From Actinomycetota bacterium (GTDB lineage Bacteria > Actinomycetota > Actinomycetes > S36-B12 > UBA10799): a stretch of DNA of 64,000 bases. The translations under genes were made by a program, and so were the position numbers. Of this stretch, positions 25,395-34,118 are shown piece after piece. Under the pieces are notes generated by a model that saw only the letters and a list, made by a program, of their open reading frames with translations, had not been told where the DNA came from and made no database searches. Position 1 is the stretch's first letter; every line of letters starts with the position of its first letter. The stretch covers positions 1 through 64,000 of the forward strand of contig JACJWU010000007.1 in the NCBI GenBank assembly GCA_020636995.1, read 5' to 3'.

Positions 25395-26396
25395 ATGGAT
25401 GCTGAGGCGACCACGTTCCGTGCCCGTGTCACGGCCGTGCACAAGAACCGCTGGGTGATCGAACCCGGCGATCAGGCAATCGTGAGCAACCGGCTCGACG
25501 AGGATCCCGTCGTCGGGGACTGGGTGATCGCCGAACGCCACGAAGCGTTGTGCCGAATCGTGGAGATCGAACCTCGCACGGGCCTGCTGACCCGCAAGCG
25601 TCCCGGCGACGTCGCCAACGACGCCGTGGTCGAACAACCCATCGCCGCCAACGTCGACCTCGCACTGCTCACGATGGCCGTCGACGACGACTTCAGCGTC
25701 CGACGGCTGGAACGGTACCTGACCCTGGCCTGGGACTCCGGTGCGACACCCGTTGTGATCCTGACCAAAGCGGACCTCGCAGACCCCTGGCAACTCGACG
25801 ACCGCGTTTCCGCGGTGGACACTGTGGCTTTCGGAACCGAGTGCATCACGACCAGCGCACACACCGGCGCAGGTCTGGACCGACTTCGCGCGCTCCTACA
25901 GCACGGCATGGTCGCTGCGCTGCTCGGATCCTCCGGCGTCGGGAAGTCCAGCCTCGTGAATGCTCTCGCGGGCGTCGACCTGCAGGTCGTCACCGACGTC
26001 CGGGACTTCGACGGCAAGGGCCGTCACACCACCACTTCCCGCAGACTCGTGGAGTTGCCCTGGGGGGCGTATCTGGTGGACACACCAGGTCTGCGGGAAC
26101 TCCAGCTGTGGGCGGACGAGGATGCGCTGGTCGACAGTTTCCCCGACATCACGGACCTGGCACGTGAGTGCCGCTTCCGGGACTGCACGCACGAGTCCGA
26201 ACCCGACTGCGCCGTGACGGTCGCTGTGGCCGATGGCCGGCTGTCGGAGGAACGAATCGAGAGTTGGCGGCGCCTCCGCCGCGAACTGGCATACCTGGCA
26301 CGACGCATCGACCCGGCGGCGGCCCGCGCAGAACGCCAGAAGTGGAAGTCGATCGCACGGTCGCGTCGCGCACTGAACAAGGTACGCCCGGAGTAG
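25395..26396 (+). CDS. rsgA: Ribosome small-subunit-dependent GTPase A
   Basis: Circularly permuted GTPase that helps 30S ribosome maturation. The 333-residue protein has an N-terminal OB domain, then the GTPase motifs in the permuted order: G4 LTKADLAD, G5 ITTSAHTG, G1 GSSGVGKSSLVNAL and G3 DTPGLREL. The C-terminal zinc site is CRFRDCTHESEPDC. The ATG at 25395 was chosen because the OB strand VTAVHKNRWVI begins nine residues later; the open frame extends upstream without such features. A CATAAT box lies nine bases before it. Confidence 0.93.
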   Translation: MDAEATTFRARVTAVHKNRWVIEPGDQAIVSNRLDEDPVVGDWVIAERHEALCRIVEIEPRTGLLTRKRPGDVANDAVVEQPIAANVDLALLTMAVDDDFSVRRLERYLTLAWDSGATPVVILTKADLADPWQLDDRVSAVDTVAFGTECITTSAHTGAGLDRLRALLQHGMVAALLGSSGVGKSSLVNALAGVDLQVVTDVRDFDGKGRHTTTSRRLVELPWGAYLVDTPGLRELQLWADEDALVDSFPDITDLARECRFRDCTHESEPDCAVTVAVADGRLSEERIESWRRLRRELAYLARRIDPAAARAERQKWKSIARSRRALNKVRPE

Positions 26397-26465
26397 GCGG
26401 GGAACCGATCGAACCCCGGGGCCGCAGACCTTAGGTTGCGTGCACTCGAGGAATCGGGAGGAACC

Positions 26466-26848
26466 ATGGTTGCACTGTTGCGATGTCAGCCGCCCTCGCG
26501 ACCGGCGTCACACCTGCGCCCGTCGCCGCGGTGCAGGCACATCAACCGTCGGCGTCGGCTGCCGCCCAGACCTCCCGCGCGGGCAACGCACGCCAATGGG
26601 TCCAGTACCCCTTCGTCGCGGGCGGCAGCCGGGCCAGCGTGCTCGGAACAATCACCCAGGCCGACCTGAACGACATGGTCACCCTGGACAGGGAGCCGGC
26701 CGTGCCAACGCGGTTCGGGTGCACGGCCGCCCCGACCATCGGCCGGCCTCAGCATCACCGCGGCCGACGGCAGCCGGATCGCCAACGCCTACGGCAACCA
26801 GTGGTCCATGGCGACCCAGTCGGGCAAGAGGCGGCCCCCGGCTACTAG
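26466..26848 (+). pseudogene. Decayed secreted-protein gene with frameshifts
   Basis: A strong GGGAGGAACC ribosome-binding site precedes an ATG, but that frame soon becomes arginine-rich nonsense. From 26483 a second frame has a signal-peptide-like ALATGVTPAPVAAVQA and then ARQWVQYPFVAGGSRASV, and from about 26742 a third reads AGLSITAADGSRIANAYGNQW and MATQSGK. These pieces have protein-like composition, and at least two frameshifts are needed to join them. It ends in the stop at about 26848. Either the gene is decayed or the assembly has small errors; the identity of the protein is unknown. Confidence 0.45.
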
Positions 26849-26904
26849 GGCGACCACAAGTCGCCGGTCCGCCGCTGAGTGCGCTGTCCGAACCTCAGTA
26901 GGTA

Positions 26905-27240
26905 TCAGGAGGGGCCGAGGCGTGGCTCATGGGACTCGGCGGCGGGCTCTTTGAGTTCGACGAAGATGGTCTCAGTGGGCGTCACGCCGACGTTGCGACC
27001 GCTGTGCTCTTGAGCGTCGAGCCATCGCACGTCGCCTGCCTGCAACGTCACATCGACGTGCTCGTCGCCGTGCTCGAGCCGGCGCACGAATGAACTGAGG
27101 CACACCATCACGCTGTCAGGGTGTCGGTGCGGGAGCGTTCGGTCTCCAGGCTCGTCCCGATAGTGCAGCACGCGAACCCTGTCGTTCTCGAAGATGACGG
27201 AGTACAGCCGGGGATTCGTCACAACGGGATCGTCAGCCAT
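26905..27240 (-). CDS. Cupin-domain protein
   Basis: A 111-residue single-domain cupin. The barrel motifs are HRHPDSVMVCL and QAGDVRWLDAQEHSGRN, with His and acidic ligands placed as in cupin 2 metalloproteins. Such proteins can bind a metal and small molecules, but the substrate is unclear. The ATG at 27240 is taken because the cupin fold is complete from it; the frame is open further upstream into a region without features. No operon partner is evident. Confidence 0.75.
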   Translation of the reverse strand: MADDPVVTNPRLYSVIFENDRVRVLHYRDEPGDRTLPHRHPDSVMVCLSSFVRRLEHGDEHVDVTLQAGDVRWLDAQEHSGRNVGVTPTETIFVELKEPAAESHEPRLGPS

Positions 27241-27890
27241 GTTGACATGTACCCGGTGACCCGACAAGTAGCCGTTCTGTCCGGACAGGTTGGGCACGGT
27301 AGCCGCGTGCTGGCGTGGGATGAGTGAAGATCTCCCGGTGGGCTGTGGTCTGCGCCCGGGAGCGGCTGGCGAGCATTCCATGCGTCACGGTTGCCCACAA
27401 GCGCGCAGAGCTAACGCCACGGCAGCGCATGCCCGAGGTACCGGAGTTTCCGGCTGCACCCACCTGCGCTGCGCGGTGAATGACCACGACGACGAGACCG
27501 TCCCGATCGCCGCGGACTTCGGTGCGCCGGTCGGCACCGCACTACGCCGGCCCGGCATGGTCATCGCCCCATCCCGGTTAGAGATCGGCATCCCGGTTAG
27601 ACATAGGGCACTCCGGTTAGACCTGTACGGCCGTGGGACTCTAACCACCTGCCGCCGACTAACCAACATGCCGATCTCTAACCGGAATGCGCGGACAGAT
27701 CCTGACCGACAACCGACCGTGCCACGCCCGTGGCGGGATATCACACCGCCCTACCAGCCCCGGACCCACGGCAACCCACGAAAGGGCCCACTCCACCCAG
27801 CCGCCCGCCGCGCCGCCTTGACCGGATGGATCACAGCACTGCACGGCCGCCCACCCAACAGCCGCAACCGCGTGATCTCTGGACGGAGAA
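27241..27890. other. 650-base region without a supportable gene
   Basis: Holds copy B of the P1 repeat element at 27574-27686. Several frames stay open, including one from 27290 to 27910, but they run straight through the repeat and have a shadow-like arginine/proline composition, so none is called. Confidence 0.5.
27574..27686. repeat. Interspersed inverted-repeat element, family P1, copy B
   Basis: About 113 bases in the opposite orientation to copies A and C. The left end reads CCGGTTAGAGATCGGCATC and the right end ATGCCGATCTCTAACCGGA. The core GTGGGACTCTAACC matches the other copies in reverse complement, with a handful of substitutions. It lies in the gap upstream of modC's 3' end, next to no intact gene. 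Confidence 0.8.
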
Positions 27891-28931
27891 CTACCCGTGA
27901 TACAGGCTGACCTCGGCCGCCTTGATCACCAGCACGACGGACTCCCCCACGTCGATCGCGAGCCGCGCGACCGAATCTGCGGTGATGTCCGCACCAAGAT
28001 CGCCCACCTGGATGCGCACGAGATGTGCTTGAGGTTCGATCGACGTCACCGGTCCGAGGAACTGGTTGCGGGGGCTGCCACCGGGGGCGCTGCGATGCAC
28101 GGAGACCGCCTCCGGCCGGAAGACGGCCAGTGCCGGATCGCCGGGCGTCAACGCCATGTCGGGCTCGCCATGGATCACCGTGCCGTCCGTGGCGACCAGG
28201 CTGTCCGGTCCGGTCGCCACACCGCGCACCATGTTCAGCCCGCTGATGCTCGCGGCGAAGTCACTGCGCGGCCTGCGGAAGACCTCCTCCGTCCTTCCGG
28301 TCTCCACGACGCGCCCCGCCTCCAGCACCGCCACACGGTCACACAGGAGGACAGCGTCCAGCACGTGATGGGTGACGATGACGGCGGTTCGACCGGCCAG
28401 GACCCTGCGCAGAGTCTGTCGCATCATCGCCGCCATCCCCACATCCGTGGCAGACAGCGGTTCATCCAACAGAAGCAGGTGCGGCTGTGTCGCCAGAGCC
28501 CGCGCCAGCGCCACGCGCTGCTGCTGTCCCCCCGACAACTCCGACGGTTTGCGGTCAGCGAGGTCAGCAGCGTCCACCTCGATGAGCCAATGCTGCGCGA
28601 CGGCTCTCGCCGCAGGCCGCGATAGACCCTGACTGCGCGGACCGAAGGCCACGTTGTCGACAACACTCATCCTCGGGAACAACAGCGAGTCCTGCGCCAG
28701 TAACCCGATCCGACGCCGGTGCGGGGGCACCCACACCCGCGCACTGAAAAGTTCCTCGCCGTCGAGAACAGCCGTGCCCGAATCCGCGCGCACCAAGCCG
28801 GCCAGGACCGCCAGCACACTGCTCTTACCAGAGCCGTTGGCGCCGATCAGGCCGAGGGTTCGGCCATGCGGGACCTCGAGGGACACATCGAGGTCGCGGT
28901 CCTTCACCGCCGCCCGGAACGTCAGACTCAT
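27891..28931 (-). CDS. modC: Molybdate ABC transporter ATP-binding protein
   Basis: Energises molybdate import. The 346-residue ATPase has Walker A GANGSGKSS (about residues 31-39), signature LSGGQQQRVALARAL, Walker B LLLLDEP and the switch His in VTHHVLD. The C-terminal third is a TOBE-type domain (about 285-346, ending VVLVIKAAEVSLYHG), where molybdate can bind and regulate. Its ATG overlaps the modB stop (ATGA). It is the last gene of the mod operon. Confidence 0.93.
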   Translation of the reverse strand: MSLTFRAAVKDRDLDVSLEVPHGRTLGLIGANGSGKSSVLAVLAGLVRADSGTAVLDGEELFSARVWVPPHRRRIGLLAQDSLLFPRMSVVDNVAFGPRSQGLSRPAARAVAQHWLIEVDAADLADRKPSELSGGQQQRVALARALATQPHLLLLDEPLSATDVGMAAMMRQTLRRVLAGRTAVIVTHHVLDAVLLCDRVAVLEAGRVVETGRTEEVFRRPRSDFAASISGLNMVRGVATGPDSLVATDGTVIHGEPDMALTPGDPALAVFRPEAVSVHRSAPGGSPRNQFLGPVTSIEPQAHLVRIQVGDLGADITADSVARLAIDVGESVVLVIKAAEVSLYHG

Positions 28932-29716
28932 GCCGGCCTCGCCGTCCTCCGTGCCAGCGAGATGACCAATGCGGCCACGACCACGAGCACCATGGACAGC
29001 GCGATCGCGGAGTCCGGATCCACCTCACGTTGCAGATAGATCTCCAAGGGCAGGGTGCGCGTCGTGCCCTGCAGACTGCCCGCGAACGTGATCGTGGCAC
29101 CGAACTCCCCCAGTGCCCGGGCGAAGGACAGGACCGCCCCGGAGGCCACAGCAGGCAGGACCATCGGAAGCGTGACCCGTCGCAACACCGTTGTGGGCCG
29201 CGCACCCAGCGTCGCCGCAACTTCCTCGTAGCGCTGCCCGGACGAACGAAGGGCACCCTCCAGGCTCACCACGAGGAAGGGCATGGCGACGAAGGTCTGC
29301 GCCATGATCACTGCCGTCGTCGAGAACGCGATCTGGATCCCGAACGCCTCGAGGCTGCCTCCCAGCAGACCCCGGCGGCCGAATGTGTAGAGCAAGGCGA
29401 TCCCTGCGACCACCGGTGGCAGCACCAGCGGCAGCAGAACCACAGAGCGCATGACGTCCTGTCCCCGAAAGGTGCTGCGGCCAAGGATGATCGCCATGGG
29501 CACGCCGAAAACCAGGCACAGCAGTGTTGCGATCGTTGAGGTCTTCAGGCTCAACAGCAACGCGGTACGCGCACCGGGCGATGTGATCAGCGCGGGGAGG
29601 TCGGCCCAGTCCACTCGCGTGAGCATGGCCAGGAGCGGCAGGACGATGAACAGCGAACCGGCTGCGGCGGGTACGAAGATCCAGCTCGGAACGTCCAGGC
29701 GGGGTGTACGGTTCAC
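28928..29716 (-). CDS. modB: Molybdate ABC transporter permease
   Basis: The membrane channel for molybdate. The 262-residue protein has about six hydrophobic segments. The EAA loop, YEEVAATLGARPTTVLRRVT (about residues 171-190), contacts ModC. Both ends overlap neighbours by four bases, consistent with tightly coupled translation in the order regulator, modA, modB, modC. Confidence 0.92.
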   Translation of the reverse strand: MNRTPRLDVPSWIFVPAAAGSLFIVLPLLAMLTRVDWADLPALITSPGARTALLLSLKTSTIATLLCLVFGVPMAIILGRSTFRGQDVMRSVVLLPLVLPPVVAGIALLYTFGRRGLLGGSLEAFGIQIAFSTTAVIMAQTFVAMPFLVVSLEGALRSSGQRYEEVAATLGARPTTVLRRVTLPMVLPAVASGAVLSFARALGEFGATITFAGSLQGTTRTLPLEIYLQREVDPDSAIALSMVLVVVAALVISLARRTARPA

Positions 29717-30468
29717 GACGGCGTCCCGAATCCGCCTTCGGCGAGGACCTGCTGCCCCTCAGGGCCGAGCACGTATGCCTGGAACTCACCTGCGTCGTCC
29801 GCGCTGGTGCTGCCCTTCAGCACCCCGATCGGGTAGTCGTTCGTCGCGTTGTCGGCAGTCGGGATCGGCACGCCGTCAACCGCATCGCCGGCGGAGATCA
29901 CATCGGAGACGTACACCACCCCGGCGTCCGCCTCCCCGGAGATCACCTTGCCCAGGACATCGGTCACCGAGTTCTCTTCGCTGACCGGCATCAACGCGAC
30001 ACCCACGTTCTGCTCAACTGTCCGCGTCGCGGCACCACAGGGCACCTGTGGCGCACACACGACCACGGCGATCCCTGGATCCGCTAGGGAAACGAACGAT
30101 GTGACCCCGGCCGGATTGCCCGGCGGCACAGCGATCTCCATCGAATTGGTGGCGAAGACCGCCGGTCGGGCAGACAGCAGGCCGGCGGCCACCGCCTTGT
30201 CCATGGTCACGGTGTCGGCGGCGGCAAAGACGTCGGCCGAGGCACCATCCTGCAGTTGCGCCACAAGATCGGAGGACCCGCCGAAGTTGAACATCACCGT
30301 CGTGCCGGGATTCGCGGTCTCGAACTGCGCGCCCAGTCGTGTGAACGTGGCCTGCAGCGAAGCCGCGGCGAAGACGGTGATCGTTGTGCTCTCGCCGGGC
30401 CGATTCGAGCAGCCCGTCGCGATCAGGCCGGACATGGCGACCAATGCACAAACACGTCGCTTCATCAC
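29713..30468 (-). CDS. modA: Molybdate-binding lipoprotein
   Basis: Periplasm-side receptor for the molybdate importer. The 251-residue precursor has a lipoprotein signal SGLIATGC with Cys 20 as the attachment residue. The mature domain shows the ModA pattern: ITVFAAASLQATFTRLG, FNFGGSSDLVAQLQDGASADVFAAAD, in which Ser and the Gly-Ser-Ser loop form the anion site. The C-terminal YPIGVLKGS and AQAYV-like motifs fit. It starts within the regulator's stop codon. Confidence 0.92.
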   Translation of the reverse strand: MMKRRVCALVAMSGLIATGCSNRPGESTTITVFAAASLQATFTRLGAQFETANPGTTVMFNFGGSSDLVAQLQDGASADVFAAADTVTMDKAVAAGLLSARPAVFATNSMEIAVPPGNPAGVTSFVSLADPGIAVVVCAPQVPCGAATRTVEQNVGVALMPVSEENSVTDVLGKVISGEADAGVVYVSDVISAGDAVDGVPIPTADNATNDYPIGVLKGSTSADDAGEFQAYVLGPEGQQVLAEGGFGTPS

Positions 30469-30860
30469 CGTTCGACTTCGACGATCACATTCGTTGACTT
30501 GATGACTGCGACCGCCACCGACCCCGGTTCCAGGTTCAGGTCACGCACGGCTTCAGTGCTCAGCAGCGAGACCACGCGGTACGGCCCGCACTGCAGTTCC
30601 ACCTGTGACATCACCTCATCGGAGGTGATCTCGGTGACGAGTCCGACGAAGCGATTGCGCGCCGAGCTGCTCACACCCAGGGGCTCTGCCGCCGCTGCGG
30701 CACGAGCGCGCGCGTACATCGCCAACGCCAAGCCGTCGATGACCTTGCGCCCGGATTCGTCGATGGCGGCGGCCAACACCCCCGAGTCCACGAGTCTGCG
30801 CACGGTGTCATCGCTCACACCCAGGAATGTTGCCGCATCAGAGATCCGCAGTTGAGGCAC
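30465..30860 (-). CDS. Molybdate-responsive HTH-TOBE regulator
   Basis: A 131-residue protein joining an N-terminal MerR/excisionase-type helix-turn-helix (about residues 3-50, ISDAATFLGVSDDTVRRLVD) to a C-terminal TOBE (Mop-like) domain (about 66-131) that binds molybdate in related proteins. It is shorter than E. coli ModE, and the DNA-binding part is of another type. It is the first gene of the mod operon, with modA starting inside its stop codon. TATCGT (minus strand, 30873-30868) lies 7 nt before the GTG start and suggests a leaderless transcript. A role as repressor or activator of modABC is inferred from context. Confidence 0.8.
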   Translation of the reverse strand: MPQLRISDAATFLGVSDDTVRRLVDSGVLAAAIDESGRKVIDGLALAMYARARAAAAAEPLGVSSSARNRFVGLVTEITSDEVMSQVELQCGPYRVVSLLSTEAVRDLNLEPGSVAVAVIKSTNVIVEVER

Positions 30861-30867
30861 AAGACGA

Positions 30868-30873
30868 ACGATA
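30868..30873 (-). promoter_or_regulatory. Candidate -10 box for the mod operon
   Basis: TATCGT on the minus strand, seven bases before the GTG start at 30860. The spacing fits the leaderless pattern seen at map, the alpha-galactosidase and others. Confidence 0.5.
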
Positions 30874-30951
30874 CACCCGCACTTGCGATCGAATCACCGT
30901 CGCAGACACGCAGCTTCGGCTCATCACATCCCGCCGAAGATGCCCCCGAGC

Positions 30952-31629
30952 CTATGACTCGCCGGCGTCCTCGGCCCGCGCCGCGCGGTACACCAATGTC
31001 CACGCCGTGAGCAGCCACCACGCGACCACTCCGATGGCCAGCCAGAAGAAGATCGCGGCCGGGGTGCCCTTGATGAAGAAGACGTCCACGGCAGCGAGCA
31101 GGAAGTAGATCACGCCGGCGACGAGCAGGATCACCGATGTCACGAGCCAGCGCCAGAACTTGCCGCCGAGCGTGCGGAAGTTCACCGCAAGAGCATTCGA
31201 CTGCCCGTCCATGGCAGCGATCGACAGGAACGGCGTCAAGGCGGCGACCAGGAGGACCAGCACAGGGTGAATCAGGGTCACCAGGAGCACCAGCAGCCAC
31301 TGCAGCAGCGCCCAGCCCGTGAATGCACCTGCGTGGGCCTTCACCCTGCCCAGCGCCGATTCCCCGTCGCGGTCGACTGCGCCGAGCGCGCAGGACGTGA
31401 GTACCGCATACAGCGCCATCACGCTGATCCCGGACACCAGGACCGCGACAAGGAAGCCGAAACTCAGCGCGGATTGGGTGTTGAGCCAGGTGAGGAATCC
31501 CTGCACCACGGTGTTGATCACGATGAACAGCAGCGCGGGCCCGGAGCTGCGCCACATCACGGCCAATGCCTTGAGAAGTGCAGAGAAGCGGTATCCCGCG
31601 GGTGCCGGGCGGGCTACGTCGGTACTCAC
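30952..31629 (-). CDS. Polytopic membrane protein of unknown function
   Basis: A 225-residue protein with about five to six hydrophobic segments and a short cytoplasmic start. Sequence features such as LGGKFWRWLVTSVILLVAG and a C-terminal WLLTAWTLVYRAARAED suggest a glycerophosphoryl-diester or YciC-like membrane family, but I cannot confirm this. The GTG at 31629 has an AGGAGG ribosome-binding site and overlaps the upstream lipoprotein's stop as GTGA. It is the last gene of a three-gene set after the phosphoesterase and lipoprotein. Confidence 0.65.
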   Translation of the reverse strand: MSTDVARPAPAGYRFSALLKALAVMWRSSGPALLFIVINTVVQGFLTWLNTQSALSFGFLVAVLVSGISVMALYAVLTSCALGAVDRDGESALGRVKAHAGAFTGWALLQWLLVLLVTLIHPVLVLLVAALTPFLSIAAMDGQSNALAVNFRTLGGKFWRWLVTSVILLVAGVIYFLLAAVDVFFIKGTPAAIFFWLAIGVVAWWLLTAWTLVYRAARAEDAGES

Positions 31630-32006
31630 TTCGCCTCCTGCGCGTTGTCGGCGAGGACGGTTTCGACCTGCCCGTTGAAGATCTCCTGGGCTCCCACCGT
31701 CACCTTCAGCGAGACCACCGCCGGCGAGTACGCACCGTACTCGGTCGTCGTCGCCCCGAACTCCTCGAGGCTCTTGGCCTCCGACCTGATCTCGCGGCCG
31801 TTGCGGGTCGTGCCCTTGCAGACGTAGAGATCTCCCTCCACATCGCACACCGGCGCCACGCCGATCGGGACGCCCTTGTCCACGAGCACGTCGTTCGTGG
31901 CGATCCGAACGGCCGTCACTTCGGCACCGGCGACCGGCTGCAACTGTGCGATCTGGGTGCATCCGGCCAGGGGTATCAACGCGAGCACGGCGAGCAGTCG
32001 TTTCAT
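31626..32006 (-). CDS. Small lipoprotein of unknown function
   Basis: A 126-residue precursor with a clear lipoprotein signal, MKRLLAVLALIPLAGC (Cys 16). The mature part has two cysteines (CDVEGDLYVC) that may form a disulphide and a C-terminal beta-rich region. It starts within the phosphoesterase stop codon (ATGA) and its own stop overlaps the membrane-protein start, so all three are translated together. Family not recognised; a substrate-binding or surface accessory role is possible. Confidence 0.7.
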   Translation of the reverse strand: MKRLLAVLALIPLAGCTQIAQLQPVAGAEVTAVRIATNDVLVDKGVPIGVAPVCDVEGDLYVCKGTTRNGREIRSEAKSLEEFGATTTEYGAYSPAVVSLKVTVGAQEIFNGQVETVLADNAQEAK

Positions 32007-33802
32007 GCGCCTGCCCCCTTCGTGTTCTTGAGGACCGTGGCTCTTCGCTGCATGATCTCCTTGTCCAGATCGGCGTCGGAGATCTTCTCCAGGTCGAACG
32101 GCGCCGGCAGGATCAACTCCACGTTGCGGTCGAGGTCCGAACCCATCAGCGCGAACGGCGTGGCCGTCCAGTCGTTGGAGGCCAGTTCCCGACTCAGGGA
32201 CGCGATCCCGACCTGGGAGAAGTCGCCGCTGGTCCATTGCGCCGGGGAGGCGTGGTCCATCGTGATGGCGAAGATCGACATCGTGCCATCGCGGTTGTCG
32301 CAGATGTCGACCACCTGCTGCTGCTGCGGGTAGTCGATGCAGGAAGCCGTGGTGATCTCCCAGAAGCCGCCTGTGCCATCCGCGTTGGGGTGGGCCTTGA
32401 TCGTGTTGGTGTGGGTGTGGCCGTTGAGCCAGGCGATCATGTTGGGGTATCTCACGAGCATCGCGATGAACTCGTCGGCGTGGATCAGGGGCTCGCCCGG
32501 ATGGAAGATCGACTCGGCCGTGTTCTCCAGTGTCAGGCTGTTGTGGTGGCTCAGGATGATCGCCAACTTGTCCTGCGCGACGCACTCCTGCAGACCCGCC
32601 TCGAGCCACTCGAACTGGTTCTTCGGCACCGCACCGTCGGCACCCGTGAGCCTGTTGCAGGTGTCGAGTCCGAACATGCGAAGGTTCGGGCCGATGTCCG
32701 TGGACCAGAAGGTGGTGTTGTCGTCGAGGTTCGTCTGGGTGAACCCGTGCCCCACGGGCCCCGGACCGCCGCCGTTGTCCTCGAAGTGGGCGGCCATGAA
32801 GTCCTGGCCCTGCAGCAGTTGCCGGTCGGGATCGGAGGTCACGCGTTTGAAGCCACCCACCAGGCCGAACTGCTGGCGCACGAAGTCCAGCCCCCGCTGC
32901 AAGGGACTCGGGTCGGTTGCCATACCCGTGAACTGGTCGGTCACCCAGGACGGGAACGACCAGTACTTGGTGTGACCCGTGGCCAGCGAGCGCAAGGAGT
33001 CGTCCTGGCCGACGAAACCATTGAGCAGCACGTCATGGTTGCCGAACACCGAGTACCAGGGGGCCGGCATGCCGGGACTGGTGACCTCGGTCGTGACGAT
33101 TGCCTCCATCAGACCCGGGATCTGCGGGAATCCGTACTCGCCCCACATGTCGCCGGACGGATCGTCGGGGTGGTAGGCGTACGTCGCCTCAGGCCAGACC
33201 TCGACGCCTTCGTAGACGCCCTCAGCCCCGGAGTTCGCCATGACCGGCACCCCGTCCATGACCTTGATGTACCAACGGGTCTCGAGGTTGGAGATCTGGT
33301 CTGCCGAGTCGCCGGTGTTCAGGACCGCCGCCATCGGCGCCCCGGTGACCGGACTGTTGGCCGCATCACTGAACGCCTGCACCATCTGCGCCTGCACGAA
33401 CAGCGACATCGACTCCTGCGGCCGGCAGATGCCGGGCATCAGAGTCGGGCTGAAGGCCATCACAGGCTCCAGTCGGGATGGCGACTGGGTGTCCTGGATG
33501 TGGATGTCGGAGGTGTGCCCGAGATAGGCCAGGGAACGCCGCCTGGCCACCCGACCCGGGGAGGGCCGGTTGACGACGAGGTCCTCGCGGACGATGAACG
33601 ACTCCCCCGGGGCGGTCAACAGGGTGCGGTACGCGCGGTTGCCGGTCGTGGACTGCCGAATGGTCTCGCGCAGGGTCGTCGGCACGTCTGCTGGTGCCAA
33701 TGGTGCTGCGAGCGCACTGCCGACCATCGACCGCGGCAGGCCGAGTGAGGCTGCCAGGGCACCGCTGAACGCGATGAATGATCGTCGGCTCATGTGCGCC
33801 AT
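32003..33802 (-). CDS. Tat-exported metallophosphoesterase
   Basis: A 599-residue calcineurin-like phosphoesterase. The N-terminus carries a twin-arginine signal (MAHMSRRSFIAFSGALAASLG). Metal-site motifs follow: TSDIHIQD, LNTGDSAD, the GNHD motif in VFGNHDVL, ILSHHNS and NGHTHTN. This matches a long actinobacterial phosphoesterase class. The ATG at 33802 has a GGAGG box eight bases upstream. It heads an operon with a small lipoprotein and a membrane protein. Substrate is unknown; a secreted phosphodiesterase or phosphatase role is likely. Confidence 0.88.
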   Translation of the reverse strand: MAHMSRRSFIAFSGALAASLGLPRSMVGSALAAPLAPADVPTTLRETIRQSTTGNRAYRTLLTAPGESFIVREDLVVNRPSPGRVARRRSLAYLGHTSDIHIQDTQSPSRLEPVMAFSPTLMPGICRPQESMSLFVQAQMVQAFSDAANSPVTGAPMAAVLNTGDSADQISNLETRWYIKVMDGVPVMANSGAEGVYEGVEVWPEATYAYHPDDPSGDMWGEYGFPQIPGLMEAIVTTEVTSPGMPAPWYSVFGNHDVLLNGFVGQDDSLRSLATGHTKYWSFPSWVTDQFTGMATDPSPLQRGLDFVRQQFGLVGGFKRVTSDPDRQLLQGQDFMAAHFEDNGGGPGPVGHGFTQTNLDDNTTFWSTDIGPNLRMFGLDTCNRLTGADGAVPKNQFEWLEAGLQECVAQDKLAIILSHHNSLTLENTAESIFHPGEPLIHADEFIAMLVRYPNMIAWLNGHTHTNTIKAHPNADGTGGFWEITTASCIDYPQQQQVVDICDNRDGTMSIFAITMDHASPAQWTSGDFSQVGIASLSRELASNDWTATPFALMGSDLDRNVELILPAPFDLEKISDADLDKEIMQRRATVLKNTKGAGA

Positions 33803-34118
33803 GGGCTGTCCTCCGCTCGGCCGGGAATGTTCGTCATAGTGGCACAAACCGGGCCCGGGTTACCGCCCGCTCGCCGGAGAGTCGCCGCGTCAAGTGCCGA
33901 GCCGGGCCGGCCGCGTGGACAGATCCGTGGCATTTCGTGAACGAACTGCACCTCGGGCCCTGTGTCCGCCCAACTCCATCCGCCACGCCGGCGTGATCCG
34001 AGCCGGACGGGAACCCATCCACCCGAGACCACCTTGGCGACCGACTGTTCTGAGTCACCGCCCACTGCGCGCCCATACTGTGAGGGTCGGGAGGGCCGAT
34101 GCCGGGAGGAGGGTGGCC
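33803..34118. other. 316-base divergent intergenic region, no gene seen
   Basis: Lies between the phosphoesterase and the GGDEF/EAL gene. The only signal seen is a possible TACTGT box (34077-34082) about 37 bases before the GGDEF/EAL start. Nothing else can be supported. Confidence 0.4.

Noticed and set aside
27290..27910. 206-codon frame over the P1 copy B
   Set aside because: It passes through a non-coding repeat and into modC; no ribosome-binding site or domain.
31946..33748. 600-codon plus-strand frame over the phosphoesterase
   Set aside because: The minus-strand gene has the metal motifs, Tat signal and ribosome-binding site; the plus frame has none.
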